Source: Phycisphaerae bacterium (GTDB taxonomy: Bacteria > Planctomycetota > Phycisphaerae > Phycisphaerales > UBA1924). From it: a DNA stretch of 64,000 nt. The position numbers and the translations under genes were made by a program. Positions 35,764 to 44,213 of the stretch are shown one piece after another. Position 1 is the first letter of the stretch. Every line of letters begins with the position of its first letter. Under the pieces are notes generated by a model, which was not told the origin of the DNA, searched no databases, and saw only the letters and a program-made list of their open reading frames with translations. The stretch covers positions 806,001 through 870,000 of the forward strand of contig JAUIES010000001.1 of the NCBI GenBank assembly GCA_030429705.1, written 5' to 3'.

Positions 35764-35807
35764 ATCATCACCCGCAGCATCGCCTGCTATAGCCGGAGAC
35801 CCATTTC

Positions 35808-36629
35808 ATGCAATCACAAATCATGCGTTCAGGCAACCCAGCAATGTCCGCGTTCCAAAAGCCGGTCAGTTATGCCGACCTCGCTGGAACGCACGACCAA
35901 CCAAGAACAATGACGCTGCAGGGCACGATCAACGCCACAGCGATCCTGCTCGGGTTGTGCGCCAGTGCTGCCCTGGCCGCCGCCAAATTTGTTCCGGGCG
36001 GACTGCTCATGCCGGTCGCGCTCGGCGCCGCCCTGCTCGGGTTCGTGCTCTCGCTTGTGGTGATCTTCAAACCTCAGACATCACCGTTCATGGCGCCAAT
36101 CTATGCACTTGTCGAAGGCGTGTTCCTCGGCGGGATCTCGATGTTCTATGAACAGTGGGCAACCGCTGAGACCGCAGCCTCAGCTGCTGCTCAGAGCGAG
36201 TCGCTCATCGCCAGCATCGGCAACTCGATCGTGTTCCAGGCGGTCCTGCTCACCTTTGGCATCGCGGGCGCCATGTTGCTTGCGTATTCGATGCGGGTGA
36301 TTCGGGTCACGCCGATGTTCATGCGTGTCGTGATGGTCATGACCCTCGGTTATGTCTTCGCTGCGGTGGGCACATTCTTCCTTCGCATGTTCGGCGTTGG
36401 GATTCCGTACCTTCATGAGATGGGTGCGATGGGTATCGGCATTGCCGGCTTCGTGGTCGTACTCGCAGCCGTCAACCTGCTGCTCGACTTCAAGATCATC
36501 GAAGACGGCGTCAATCAGGGCCGACCCAAGTGGATGGAATGGTTCGGCGCGTTTGCACTGATGGTCACGCTGATCTGGCTGTACCTGCGTGTGCTGTACC
36601 TGCTGGCGCTGTTGCGTCGAAGCGATTGA
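35808..36629 (+). CDS. Bax inhibitor-1/YccA-like membrane protein
   Basis: This 273-residue protein has seven hydrophobic segments after a ~45-residue soluble start (MRSGNPAMSAFQ is typical for this bacterial group). The fold is that of the Bax-inhibitor-1 superfamily, which includes pH-sensitive calcium-leak proteins. C-terminal features include LDFKIIEDGVNQGRPKWMEW, the conserved acidic pair near the last helix in this family. Role in bacteria is unsettled, with membrane-protein quality control or ion leak proposed. Possibly co-transcribed with guaB; convergent to the zinc-ribbon membrane gene. Confidence 0.88.
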   Translation: MQSQIMRSGNPAMSAFQKPVSYADLAGTHDQPRTMTLQGTINATAILLGLCASAALAAAKFVPGGLLMPVALGAALLGFVLSLVVIFKPQTSPFMAPIYALVEGVFLGGISMFYEQWATAETAASAAAQSESLIASIGNSIVFQAVLLTFGIAGAMLLAYSMRVIRVTPMFMRVVMVMTLGYVFAAVGTFFLRMFGVGIPYLHEMGAMGIGIAGFVVVLAAVNLLLDFKIIEDGVNQGRPKWMEWFGAFALMVTLIWLYLRVLYLLALLRRSD

Positions 36630-36638
36630 TGACGACCA

Positions 36639-37622
36639 TCACGCCAGAAACGCGGAGAATCGCCAGTCCGAGACAGCGAAGATACAAAACATCAAAAGTG
36701 CTGCCAGCATGAGCAAGAACCAGTGCCGCGTGGCCTGTGGAAGTTTCATGCCAACTTCGAGCGCGAGCCACCACCAGAGCGCCATCCAACTGACAAGCAC
36801 CAAACCGTAAAGCCCGCGATAATCGTGCAGAAAATTGAGTACCGGTCCATCCCAACACAGGGCAATGTTCCAGTCACTGCGCGCGACACCAATGATCGCT
36901 GAAACAAGAAACAGCGACAGGTGCAACATCACCCAACTCTGGCTGAAGACAGCCGCACGAAACACATGACGCTTGCGAATCTTCGCTCGCTGACGAGTCA
37001 CTGGTAGCGCGAGCAGCAATGCCGGAAACAGGATTGCCTGCCCGATGACACCCCAGAACACCGGGCTCCAGTTCAACATGACGAAGTCAATGGAAAGCCG
37101 ATTCAGTCTTGTCGGCCCGGTGTTGGTCATGACCCAGGTCGTCGGTTCTGCGTGCATCATCGGGAAGATGAACGAGTTAGAGAGGTCAATCGCCACCTCT
37201 CGGAACGACAAACCTGTTTGCCGGCCATCGATGTAGTACGCGGCACTGCGAATCACACCGATGAGGAACCACAGCATCGCGATCACCACGATCGGCCAGA
37301 GCACAAGCCGCCGAGGCCTCACCTCATGATGCATCTTGACCTTCGACCAATACACGAAGGGCACGACGACCCACGCAAGTGTTCGCCACGCAGCGACCAC
37401 ACACGCCCACACGCCCTTCGTGTGCTCGAAGTAGCCTGCGAGTAAAAGGCGATCGGGTCGCATGACATCGGACCACGAAAAGGCGTACCCGCATTCCGAG
37501 CACAGCCCTTCGAGTGGGCACTGGTCCGTCCAGGTTGCGATGAGACCACGCTGGTCATAGCCACACCGTGGACAACACGGTTCTGTCACGATTTTGGATC
37601 CCGGTCGCGCGTGTTGAGACAT
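36639..37622 (-). CDS. Polytopic membrane protein with N-terminal zinc ribbon
   Basis: This 327-residue protein has an N-terminal zinc ribbon (CPRCGYDQRGL, then GLCSECGYAFSW, C-x2-C ... C-x2-C) and about six or seven membrane helices spread over residues ~75-325. The combination is common in planctomycete genomes without any assigned function. It is the last gene of the leftward run that includes the metallophosphoesterase and Ser/Thr kinase genes, 73 bp behind the former. Confidence 0.68.
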   Translation of the reverse strand: MSQHARPGSKIVTEPCCPRCGYDQRGLIATWTDQCPLEGLCSECGYAFSWSDVMRPDRLLLAGYFEHTKGVWACVVAAWRTLAWVVVPFVYWSKVKMHHEVRPRRLVLWPIVVIAMLWFLIGVIRSAAYYIDGRQTGLSFREVAIDLSNSFIFPMMHAEPTTWVMTNTGPTRLNRLSIDFVMLNWSPVFWGVIGQAILFPALLLALPVTRQRAKIRKRHVFRAAVFSQSWVMLHLSLFLVSAIIGVARSDWNIALCWDGPVLNFLHDYRGLYGLVLVSWMALWWWLALEVGMKLPQATRHWFLLMLAALLMFCIFAVSDWRFSAFLA

Positions 37623-37695
37623 CTCAGCTCCGGATCGAGTGCCGATGCTATCAACGCTTTACGGGCCGGACGCTGTCAAGTTGCACGGTTCAACG

Positions 37696-38556
37696 CTACG
37701 AACAGTCAATCGGAGGTGCGATCGATCGAGCAAGCCCAAGACAGGCTTCGGGCGAAGGCGGGTCGGCGAGATCAATATCGAGGTAAACCCCCCGCTCGTG
37801 ATCGCTGTTGAGCACAATCGCATTCGGACGCACCAGTTCGATGCCATTCGGAACATGCTGATGCCCGAGAATGAACATCACAACACCCCATCGCTCGACG
37901 AGGTCTTCGAGTTGCTCGGCGTCATAGTCGCGGCCCCAGATCATCAGGTGAGCAGACCCGCGTCGCGGCGCAAGGTCTTCGTCCGTCATTTCGCGTTCAA
38001 GAATCGTGGTGTCAAATCGACCCATCGCAGCCGCCGCCGGCAGGCTGTGCGCACAGAGGATGTCACCGCGCGGTGTGTGGCACCGCAGCGCCAAAGGCAT
38101 CGATCGGACAAACACCTCGATCGCGTCAGTGACGAGATGCGCATCTGAACCAAAAGTGTGGTCGATGCCATCGTTGAATGCCTCGACCACGCGTATCCCG
38201 TTTTTGACAATACCCGACCCGATGATCTGCGCCAATTCGTGATTGGCAAGAAGGACATGGACAAACTCGGGGAAGTCGGCTTTGAGTTGGGCAACCCGCG
38301 TCAGCGCTCGATAACTGAAATCAACCTCGCCGAGCAGTTGATCGGGATGGATGATTTCATGCAGCGTCAGATGAGCAAGGTCACCCTGACCGGTCATGCC
38401 AGCAAGTTCCACGAGTCGCCTAAAGTGAACCGGGTTGTCGTGCAGATCACCGGTCGCGATAAGTCGCCCGGTCTGCCCGACGACATCCGTCGATCCTTCT
38501 CGACACGCAGCGTGACGATTGGCATCCGCTCCATCGAGCAGTGCCTGCCGCACCAC
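37696..38556 (-). CDS. Calcineurin-like metallophosphoesterase
   Basis: About 286 residues. Metal-binding motifs run in order: ATGDLHDN (Asp, His), VLLANHEL (Asn-His-Glu), ILCAHSLP (His) and FILGHQHVPNG (His-x-His). The GDxxDRG motif of true PPP protein phosphatases is not recognisable, so substrate could be a protein, nucleotide or other phosphoester. The start is uncertain: the frame has no stop back to the kinase gene but offers only GTG-GTG at 38556/38553, without a clear ribosome site. It lies 41 bp downstream of a Ser/Thr kinase gene on the same strand. Confidence 0.8.
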   Translation of the reverse strand: MVRQALLDGADANRHAACREGSTDVVGQTGRLIATGDLHDNPVHFRRLVELAGMTGQGDLAHLTLHEIIHPDQLLGEVDFSYRALTRVAQLKADFPEFVHVLLANHELAQIIGSGIVKNGIRVVEAFNDGIDHTFGSDAHLVTDAIEVFVRSMPLALRCHTPRGDILCAHSLPAAAAMGRFDTTILEREMTDEDLAPRRGSAHLMIWGRDYDAEQLEDLVERWGVVMFILGHQHVPNGIELVRPNAIVLNSDHERGVYLDIDLADPPSPEACLGLARSIAPPIDCS

Positions 38557-38597
38557 TTCAGGGTCGCGCAGATCGATGGATAAAAAAGCGCTGATAG

Positions 38598-39500
38598 CTA
38601 CACCTCCGAAGGCGGAGGCATGTCCGTTCCAGACGCATCCCGATCGGCACGCGCAAGCAACATACCCAAAATCAACTCAAGTCGATCGGCGACCAACTCC
38701 ATCGATGCAGGGCGCTTTGCCGGATTCACTTCGACACACTGCATGATGAGGTCGTTGAGTTTTTCGTTAATTCGACCGTTCAACTCGCGCGCCGGCCGAG
38801 GCTTTTCGATGAGATTGTCATCGAGTGACCCGACGAGCGAGTCGCCCTTGGCAAGGGCAGTCGGAATATGAGCCCGGGTCAAGGTCCAGTACATTGTCGC
38901 ACCAAGGTTGTAGACATCGGTCAGCCCGGTGATCTCTCGACGATGCACCTGCTCGGGTGCGATGTAGTCAGGTGTCCCCTGGATGCGTTCTTTGACCGTC
39001 CCGATTTTGCATGATTGCCCGAGGTCGATGATCTTTGCTTCGCCTTCGTCAGACACGACGATGTTGTTGGGTTTCATGTCTGCATGGACGAACCCGCGCG
39101 AGTGCATGTGAGCCAGCGCACGCGCGGTCTGCTTGAAGATGTATACGCCTTCTTCAAACGTCTTGGGCGGATGCAACTCAAGGCTCTGCCCGTCCACCAA
39201 CTCCATCACCAGATACAGTTCGCGGACATTGAGCATCGACCCTTTTTTGATCAACTTGGGGATCGCTCGAATGCCGGGGTGGTTCAACTCTTGCGCGATC
39301 TTGTACTCGCTGACCGCTTGATCGAGGAACCGTTGTTCTTTGGGGTTGGTCTTCTCGACATGCTTCAACGCCCAGACCTGTTTGGACTTGGTGTCTTGCA
39401 CGAGATAAATGATCGACGCGGCTCCGCGTCCGATCTCGGACATGATGCGGAATCCCTCGACGAGATCCCCCTTCTTCTTGGCTGCTGGTCCGTCTGCCAT
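38598..39500 (-). CDS. Hanks-type serine/threonine protein kinase
   Basis: This 300-residue cytosolic kinase has a glycine loop (IGRGAASIIY), the ATP-binding Lys (VWALKHVEK), the catalytic loop VHADMKPNNIV, the metal-binding IIDLGQS and the activation segment GTPDYIAPEQ. All catalytic residues are present, but the Arg of HRD is Ala and the Phe of DFG is Leu. So it is a non-RD kinase and may not need activation-loop phosphorylation. There is no membrane helix or sensor domain. A metallophosphoesterase gene follows 41 bp later, suggesting a kinase/phosphatase pair. Confidence 0.92.
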   Translation of the reverse strand: MADGPAAKKKGDLVEGFRIMSEIGRGAASIIYLVQDTKSKQVWALKHVEKTNPKEQRFLDQAVSEYKIAQELNHPGIRAIPKLIKKGSMLNVRELYLVMELVDGQSLELHPPKTFEEGVYIFKQTARALAHMHSRGFVHADMKPNNIVVSDEGEAKIIDLGQSCKIGTVKERIQGTPDYIAPEQVHRREITGLTDVYNLGATMYWTLTRAHIPTALAKGDSLVGSLDDNLIEKPRPARELNGRINEKLNDLIMQCVEVNPAKRPASMELVADRLELILGMLLARADRDASGTDMPPPSEV

Positions 39501-39707
39501 CGCTTGTTAGCGCTCCGTTGACCCGAGGGCTTTCTCACCCCGCGCGATTCTGTGAAAAAATAACCGCGATTCTCGCTTCATCACACGCAGCACCGCGCGA
39601 TGAGGCGGATAGTAGCGCGCCATACTGGCCGACGGTGCCTCAACAACATCTGTTCGCGTGGGGCTGATAATCAGTATGGGCAGGTCGGAGCGCACCGCAA
39701 GCGCGCT

Positions 39708-40364
39708 CTAGAGCAAGCCGGCGAGGTATTCGCGGAACGCGGCTTCGGGGAAGTAACGACCCGGGCTCGAGGTCTCAGCAAGGTCGCTTTGGAAAAGGAC
39801 CTGATCGGCAGAAAAGCCGAGTTCGCGGGCGAGCGTGGCGACCAACTCGGCCAAGCGCTGCACTTGCAGGTCGCTGAAGGTTCGGCGATTGCCGTCGCCA
39901 ACCAGGCATATGCCGATCGCATGCTCGTTGTACACCGTCGCTTGTGGTCCGATCGCGTGGGCACCGGGCAACTGCTCAAGCCAGCGATACCCGACATGGA
40001 TATCGCCATCACCCATTCCGGATCCGTTGCCAACGATGAAGTGATACCCCATCCCGGTCAGATTCGCCTGACGGTGTTCGGATGCGATCGATACCGGTGA
40101 TCCATACGGCGATGCGCTGTGATGAATCACAATTCCGCGCCAACGATCACGGTCAAGTTCGTTCTCTGTCCGGAAGATGCTCTCGAACGCCGATCCACCG
40201 GACACGCTCGCCATGGGCGGCAGCGTCAGGCCATCGATCGACACACCAGGACCCCCACCAAGCAGGCCCAGCATCGCGCCGACCGCTGTCATTGATGCAG
40301 CGAATGCGCCCCACACAAGGCGGGTTCGCAAGGCTGATCGGTTGGTGCTCTTGGTTCGGGGCAC
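39708..40364 (-). CDS. Amidase_2/PGRP-fold protein lacking two zinc ligands
   Basis: This 218-residue protein starts at GTG and has a membrane anchor or signal at ~14-38. The amidase fold is clear: WRGIVIHHSASPYGSP (His81/82), MGYHFIVGNGSG (Tyr107), IGICLVGDGNRRTF. In active N-acetylmuramoyl-L-alanine amidases the second and third zinc ligands lie in a G-H-R-D ... C-P-G-R motif. Here that reads FQSDLAETSSPGRYFP, with Gln192 for His and Ser200 for Cys. It is therefore probably a peptidoglycan-binding or inhibitory homologue in the periplasm, not a hydrolase. It lies between the kinase gene and a small lipoprotein gene. Confidence 0.85.
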   Translation of the reverse strand: MPRTKSTNRSALRTRLVWGAFAASMTAVGAMLGLLGGGPGVSIDGLTLPPMASVSGGSAFESIFRTENELDRDRWRGIVIHHSASPYGSPVSIASEHRQANLTGMGYHFIVGNGSGMGDGDIHVGYRWLEQLPGAHAIGPQATVYNEHAIGICLVGDGNRRTFSDLQVQRLAELVATLARELGFSADQVLFQSDLAETSSPGRYFPEAAFREYLAGLL

Positions 40365-40599
40365 GATTTGCTCTCGGTTGCACGACGCGTTGACGACGAA
40401 TCATTGCGCTGGCTTCTTACATTTTCGGATGCAAAGCCAAATCTCAACAATAAAAGAACGACAACGGACACTCTACCTATACATTCCAACTGGCATCTTC
40501 GCAACAACGGACCCAAGTCAATGCGCGTGATGCCGATAACCACCACAACATATACGCACAGCACCACAAACGGACGACCGAGAAAAAAAACTTGACCGG

Positions 40600-40794
40600 T
40601 CAATCGCGTGCTTGTAATCGACCCCGCAGATTCGGCCGACGGCGGCCAAACTCGTCCGTGTAAAACGCAGGCTGATCCTGCTCGCGCGCTCGGTCATACC
40701 GCTGAAACTGACTGCGCTCTTCATCCGCGGACAGCAACGACTTCGTGCAGCCTGGCGCAGCAGCAAACCCAATGCTCATGACCGCAAGAATCAT
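40600..40794 (-). CDS. Small lipoprotein of unknown function
   Basis: About 64 residues from the ATG at 40794. A short signal peptide ends at the lipobox-like AAAPGC. The mature part is polar and charged (SQFQRYDRAREQDQP, then DEFGRRRPNLRGRL). A longer start 42 codons upstream gives an implausible N-terminus before the hydrophobic segment. The 235 bp between this gene and the amidase gene downstream hold nothing I can identify. Confidence 0.6.
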   Translation of the reverse strand: MILAVMSIGFAAAPGCTKSLLSADEERSQFQRYDRAREQDQPAFYTDEFGRRRPNLRGRLQARD

Positions 40795-40989
40795 GCATCG
40801 ACCCAGGTTTCGAGTTGGATAGTGCGTCTTCAACAAAAGACAGTGTACCGCCCCGATAGAGAGCGGCACACTGTTGGAGAGAGAAGAAAGAGAATCGCAT
40901 GTTCGTTCGTGTTCACTCATATATACGAATCACCTCTCCAGAAGTTCGGAAATCATGGACGATGTTCGACTGAATTATTCGAGACCACA

Positions 40990-41565
40990 TCACACAACCC
41001 TATCATAATCCAATCGCATATCGTCATTTATGCCTATTTCTTTCCGAACATAGAGTTGCCGAATACCTTCACACACAGCAGCACACACCACGGTCGCGAC
41101 ATTCATCGATCGTTCACCGGTGACTAACGGAAACCCAACCAGTTGCTGAGGCATGTTCTGACGAACATCATCAGGGAGACCAGCGGATTCTTTGCCAAAA
41201 ACAAGATGGTCGCCTCGCAGCATCTCGATATCGAAAATGGACTGTTTTGCTTTGGTCGAAAAGAGCCACACCCGTGAGCCAGGAACAGGGCACGAGGCTC
41301 GGTAGGCGTTCCATGTCGCATGTTCTTTGACCGCCAGTCGAGGCCAATAGTCCAAGCCAGCGCGGCGACAGGCCTTGTCGTTGACATCGAACCCGAGTGG
41401 ATGAATCAGATGCAAATCGCAGCCGGTCGCGACGCAGGTTCGACCAATATTGCCAGTGTTGTTCGGGATCTCCGGCTCATGGAGCACGACATGAAACAAC
41501 GGCCGACCAGTTTGACCGGTCGGCCGCGTATGTGGTGCCCCATCATTCGATGATCGATCGCTCAT
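40990..41565 (-). CDS. trmL: tRNA (cytidine(34)-2'-O)-methyltransferase
   Basis: About 191 residues from the ATG at 41565, whose ATGA overlaps the stop of the thioredoxin-like gene. It 2'-O-methylates the wobble base of tRNA-Leu isoacceptors. SPOUT motifs are present: PEIPNNTGNIGRTCVATG (motif 1), VFGKESAGLPDD (motif 2) and ERSMNVATVVCAA (motif 3), forming the trefoil-knot SAM site of a dimer. Length is slightly above the E. coli enzyme (157), with ~30 extra N-terminal residues of low complexity. Confidence 0.9.
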   Translation of the reverse strand: MSDRSSNDGAPHTRPTGQTGRPLFHVVLHEPEIPNNTGNIGRTCVATGCDLHLIHPLGFDVNDKACRRAGLDYWPRLAVKEHATWNAYRASCPVPGSRVWLFSTKAKQSIFDIEMLRGDHLVFGKESAGLPDDVRQNMPQQLVGFPLVTGERSMNVATVVCAAVCEGIRQLYVRKEIGINDDMRLDYDRVV

Positions 41566-42785
41566 TCCATGTCGCGGCGTGCTTTGGCCCACGGGTCGTT
41601 GGCAATAACTTGTTCAACGACACGCGTGAACTCACCAGCGAGCGGATTGCCCTGCCAGCGGACGACACCATCCGTGCTCAAGACCACGACATGCGGGATA
41701 CCACGGACCTGCAACGAGCGGTAGACCGACTGCGTCGGATCGATGACATGTGAGTACGCCACCTTGTTCTTCTGCATGTACGCACGAATGGCTTGTTCGT
41801 CTTCAGGGTATCGGCTGCCGCGCGATTGGCCCGCGACACCGATGACACGCACATCGTTCATGTACTTCTTCTGCAGGCTGTCCAATTTTGGTGATGCCCG
41901 GATACATGGACCACACCAGGTCGCCCAGAAATCGAGCACGATCACGCGGCTATCAGTCGGTAGTTTGGGCGACAACCACTTCTCCTTCGTCCCGAAAGGA
42001 ACGGGGAGCGGTTTGCCCTGCACATCCTTGGCAGACAGTGATTTCGCGGCTGTGAACTTCGGCCATTGCACGGAGGCATATGCCTCTGACTCGGGCTTGG
42101 GTGGTAGTTTTTCTTCCTTGTCCGGCGTGGCGTTGCGCGCCGCCCGCTTTGCTTCACGCTCAGCATCCGCTTTGGCTTCCGCCTCCGCCTTCTTCGCAGC
42201 AACCTCGCGGCGTTCACCGGCACCAAGCGCCTCGTCCTTCGTTTCACGCATCAACCCACGGACCGCTGTCGGCAGCTGCCTGTGGTCGATATCTGCAAAA
42301 CGCAATTGGCCCGCTCGATCAACCAGGAACACATCCGGCTCATCGTCCGCACCGAGAGACGCAGCGAAAGCCCCCTCCGCATCGTGTGCGGACAGCGTGC
42401 TGATCAGACCCGAATCAATGCGTTGAACTGCATCCGTCCAGCCGTCCGGGCCATGCACACCCAGCGTCACCAAACCGTCGCGAGCGTACGACATATCAAG
42501 TCGCTTCAGGGTCGGCACCATCGCGCGGACTGAGGTCGCGTTGTCATTGTTCCAGAACACGATCGCGAGCACCTTGCCGTCGAGGTCTTCAGCCGTGAGA
42601 CGAGATCCATTTTTCCAGTCGTCAAGTTGGGCAAACAAACTCACATCAAAAGGGGTGAGTTCGACTGCATCGAGAGCCGCGCGATGCTCGCCAGACCCTT
42701 CGCGGGTGATTTGCCGTTCGTCCATCGGTTCGGTACCAAGCGTGACCAATCCCGCGACGACTGCGATAAGTGAAGTTGTCAACAT
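41562..42785 (-). CDS. Secreted double thioredoxin-fold protein, TlpA-like, one active site
   Basis: This 407-residue protein has a signal-like N-terminus, then two thioredoxin-like domains. The first (~50-180) has FWNNDNATSV where the WCxxC active site should be. An Ala/Lys/Glu-rich linker follows (~185-230). The second (~250-400) has a full active site, WATWCGPC at 287-294, and the cis-Pro GIPHVVVL. The C-terminal domain should be a periplasmic thiol oxidoreductase of the TlpA/ResA type; the N-terminal one is a non-catalytic copy. AAGGAG precedes the ATG. The paralogue upstream is 12 bp away, so both are made together. Confidence 0.87.
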   Translation of the reverse strand: MLTTSLIAVVAGLVTLGTEPMDERQITREGSGEHRAALDAVELTPFDVSLFAQLDDWKNGSRLTAEDLDGKVLAIVFWNNDNATSVRAMVPTLKRLDMSYARDGLVTLGVHGPDGWTDAVQRIDSGLISTLSAHDAEGAFAASLGADDEPDVFLVDRAGQLRFADIDHRQLPTAVRGLMRETKDEALGAGERREVAAKKAEAEAKADAEREAKRAARNATPDKEEKLPPKPESEAYASVQWPKFTAAKSLSAKDVQGKPLPVPFGTKEKWLSPKLPTDSRVIVLDFWATWCGPCIRASPKLDSLQKKYMNDVRVIGVAGQSRGSRYPEDEQAIRAYMQKNKVAYSHVIDPTQSVYRSLQVRGIPHVVVLSTDGVVRWQGNPLAGEFTRVVEQVIANDPWAKARRDME

Positions 42786-42797
42786 GCTGTTTTCTCC

Positions 42798-44132
42798 TTA
42801 GCCGCCACGCTGGGTTCGGCGATACATCTCTTCGACGGCTCGACGCGAGTTCACACCTGGGTCAAGTCGGCTTACTTCGTCAAGCATGAACTGGAACCAG
42901 CGTGAATGTGCCGGGCCGTGGAATCGAATCAGACCATCCGAACTGACAACCGCAACATACGGCATCGCACCGGTGGCAAAAACACCGCCATCGTTATTGC
43001 GGCTTCTTTGATTGGCGTTTAACGCCGTAGCAAATGAACCACCGATATCGGAGACAAGCGTGTGCTTCGGTTCGCGCGTTTTGGCAAACGCTGCAAAATC
43101 CTTGGCCCATTGCTCGGGATCGATCTCCGGCGCGTTCCGTCTGGATCGGTTATTCGGGTCGGCCATCGGTGTCATCACACCCATGACGACCGCATCGCGC
43201 CCATATGCCTTTTGCATGCGGTTCGCTTCTTCAAGGTACTGATAACTCTTGTACGCTTTCGGATTGAAGAAATACACGATTGTCATGCGACCCTTGAAGT
43301 TTGGCTTCGCCGGATAGAACACGCCATCGTCAAATGCGGGCATCGAACCCGGTGCCGGGGGTTCTTGGCCGCGGCGACGATTGTTGTCTTCTTCCGTCTC
43401 AAGAATGGTCCACTTCACCGCGGCGTATTCATCAGCAGAAGGCTCTGGGAAAGGCAAGTCAGGAATGTCAGACAGTTGCACTTCTTGACGAATGTCACGC
43501 GTGCGTCCAAACTCTTCATCCGCAGCCGCTTGCTCAGACGCCAGACGATCATTGAGCGTGCGTGCGTCTTCTTCCGATTCACCTATCAAAATCTCGACTG
43601 CTCGACTGAGTGCCGAAGTATCGAGATCAGCGAATCGCATCTGCCCGGCCCGGTCGATCAGATAGAAATCCGGATCCTGATCAACAAGCAACCCGTCTCG
43701 AAACGCACCGGTCTTGTCAAGAGCAATCCTGAACGACCCGCGCCGACGATTCAACTGTGTGCCTGCGTCTTCCCAACCCGTTGCAGGATGCACACCCACA
43801 ATCACCAAGCCCTCGTCACCGAACTGCTTGTCGAGGCGAGAAAGCGTGGAAATCGGTCGCAGCGATGTCGGCAGGTAACTCGTCCAGGTATAGACAAGAA
43901 CAACCTTCCCGCGTGCGCCATCCGAGGTCAGCGCCTCGCCGTTGTTCCATTCGGTCAGTTCGCTCCACAATGAACCGTCAAAGGGCTTGAGTTCCATCGC
44001 GTCAAGATCAGCGCGACGGTCACCCGTGCCTTCGCGTGGCAGGTCTGCTCCGGGCGGCTCGATCGGCCCTGCAGCAGCAAGCGCACCTGTCAACCCCAGT
44101 CCAATAGCAGCCAATGTCCACATGCTTTTCAT
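42798..44132 (-). CDS. Secreted double thioredoxin-fold protein with no active-site cysteines
   Basis: About 444 residues from the ATG at 44132 (GGGAGG seven bases upstream), with a signal peptide ending near GALAAAG. It is a clear paralogue of the next gene: both share the opening GTGDRRADLDAMELKPFD-type motif, GLVIVGVHPATGWEDA and YLIDRAGQMRFADLD. Neither domain has a CxxC (TWTSYLPTS in the first, FFNPKAYKS in the second). A redox role by thiol exchange is therefore excluded; binding or scaffolding is more likely. The second domain keeps the cis-Pro region (GAMPYVAVV), so the fold is intact. Confidence 0.82.
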   Translation of the reverse strand: MKSMWTLAAIGLGLTGALAAAGPIEPPGADLPREGTGDRRADLDAMELKPFDGSLWSELTEWNNGEALTSDGARGKVVLVYTWTSYLPTSLRPISTLSRLDKQFGDEGLVIVGVHPATGWEDAGTQLNRRRGSFRIALDKTGAFRDGLLVDQDPDFYLIDRAGQMRFADLDTSALSRAVEILIGESEEDARTLNDRLASEQAAADEEFGRTRDIRQEVQLSDIPDLPFPEPSADEYAAVKWTILETEEDNNRRRGQEPPAPGSMPAFDDGVFYPAKPNFKGRMTIVYFFNPKAYKSYQYLEEANRMQKAYGRDAVVMGVMTPMADPNNRSRRNAPEIDPEQWAKDFAAFAKTREPKHTLVSDIGGSFATALNANQRSRNNDGGVFATGAMPYVAVVSSDGLIRFHGPAHSRWFQFMLDEVSRLDPGVNSRRAVEEMYRRTQRGG

Positions 44133-44213
44133 ACGACAGCCTCCCTGACTTGCGAATCTCTGAATCATACCGACCATACCTATCCTAACCGGTCCCATAT
44201 GGTCAACGCCAGA

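Noticed and set aside
39501-39707. Possible small RNA in the gap before the kinase gene
   Set aside because: Only an 11-bp palindrome (CTGATAATCAG) was seen, with no promoter or terminator.
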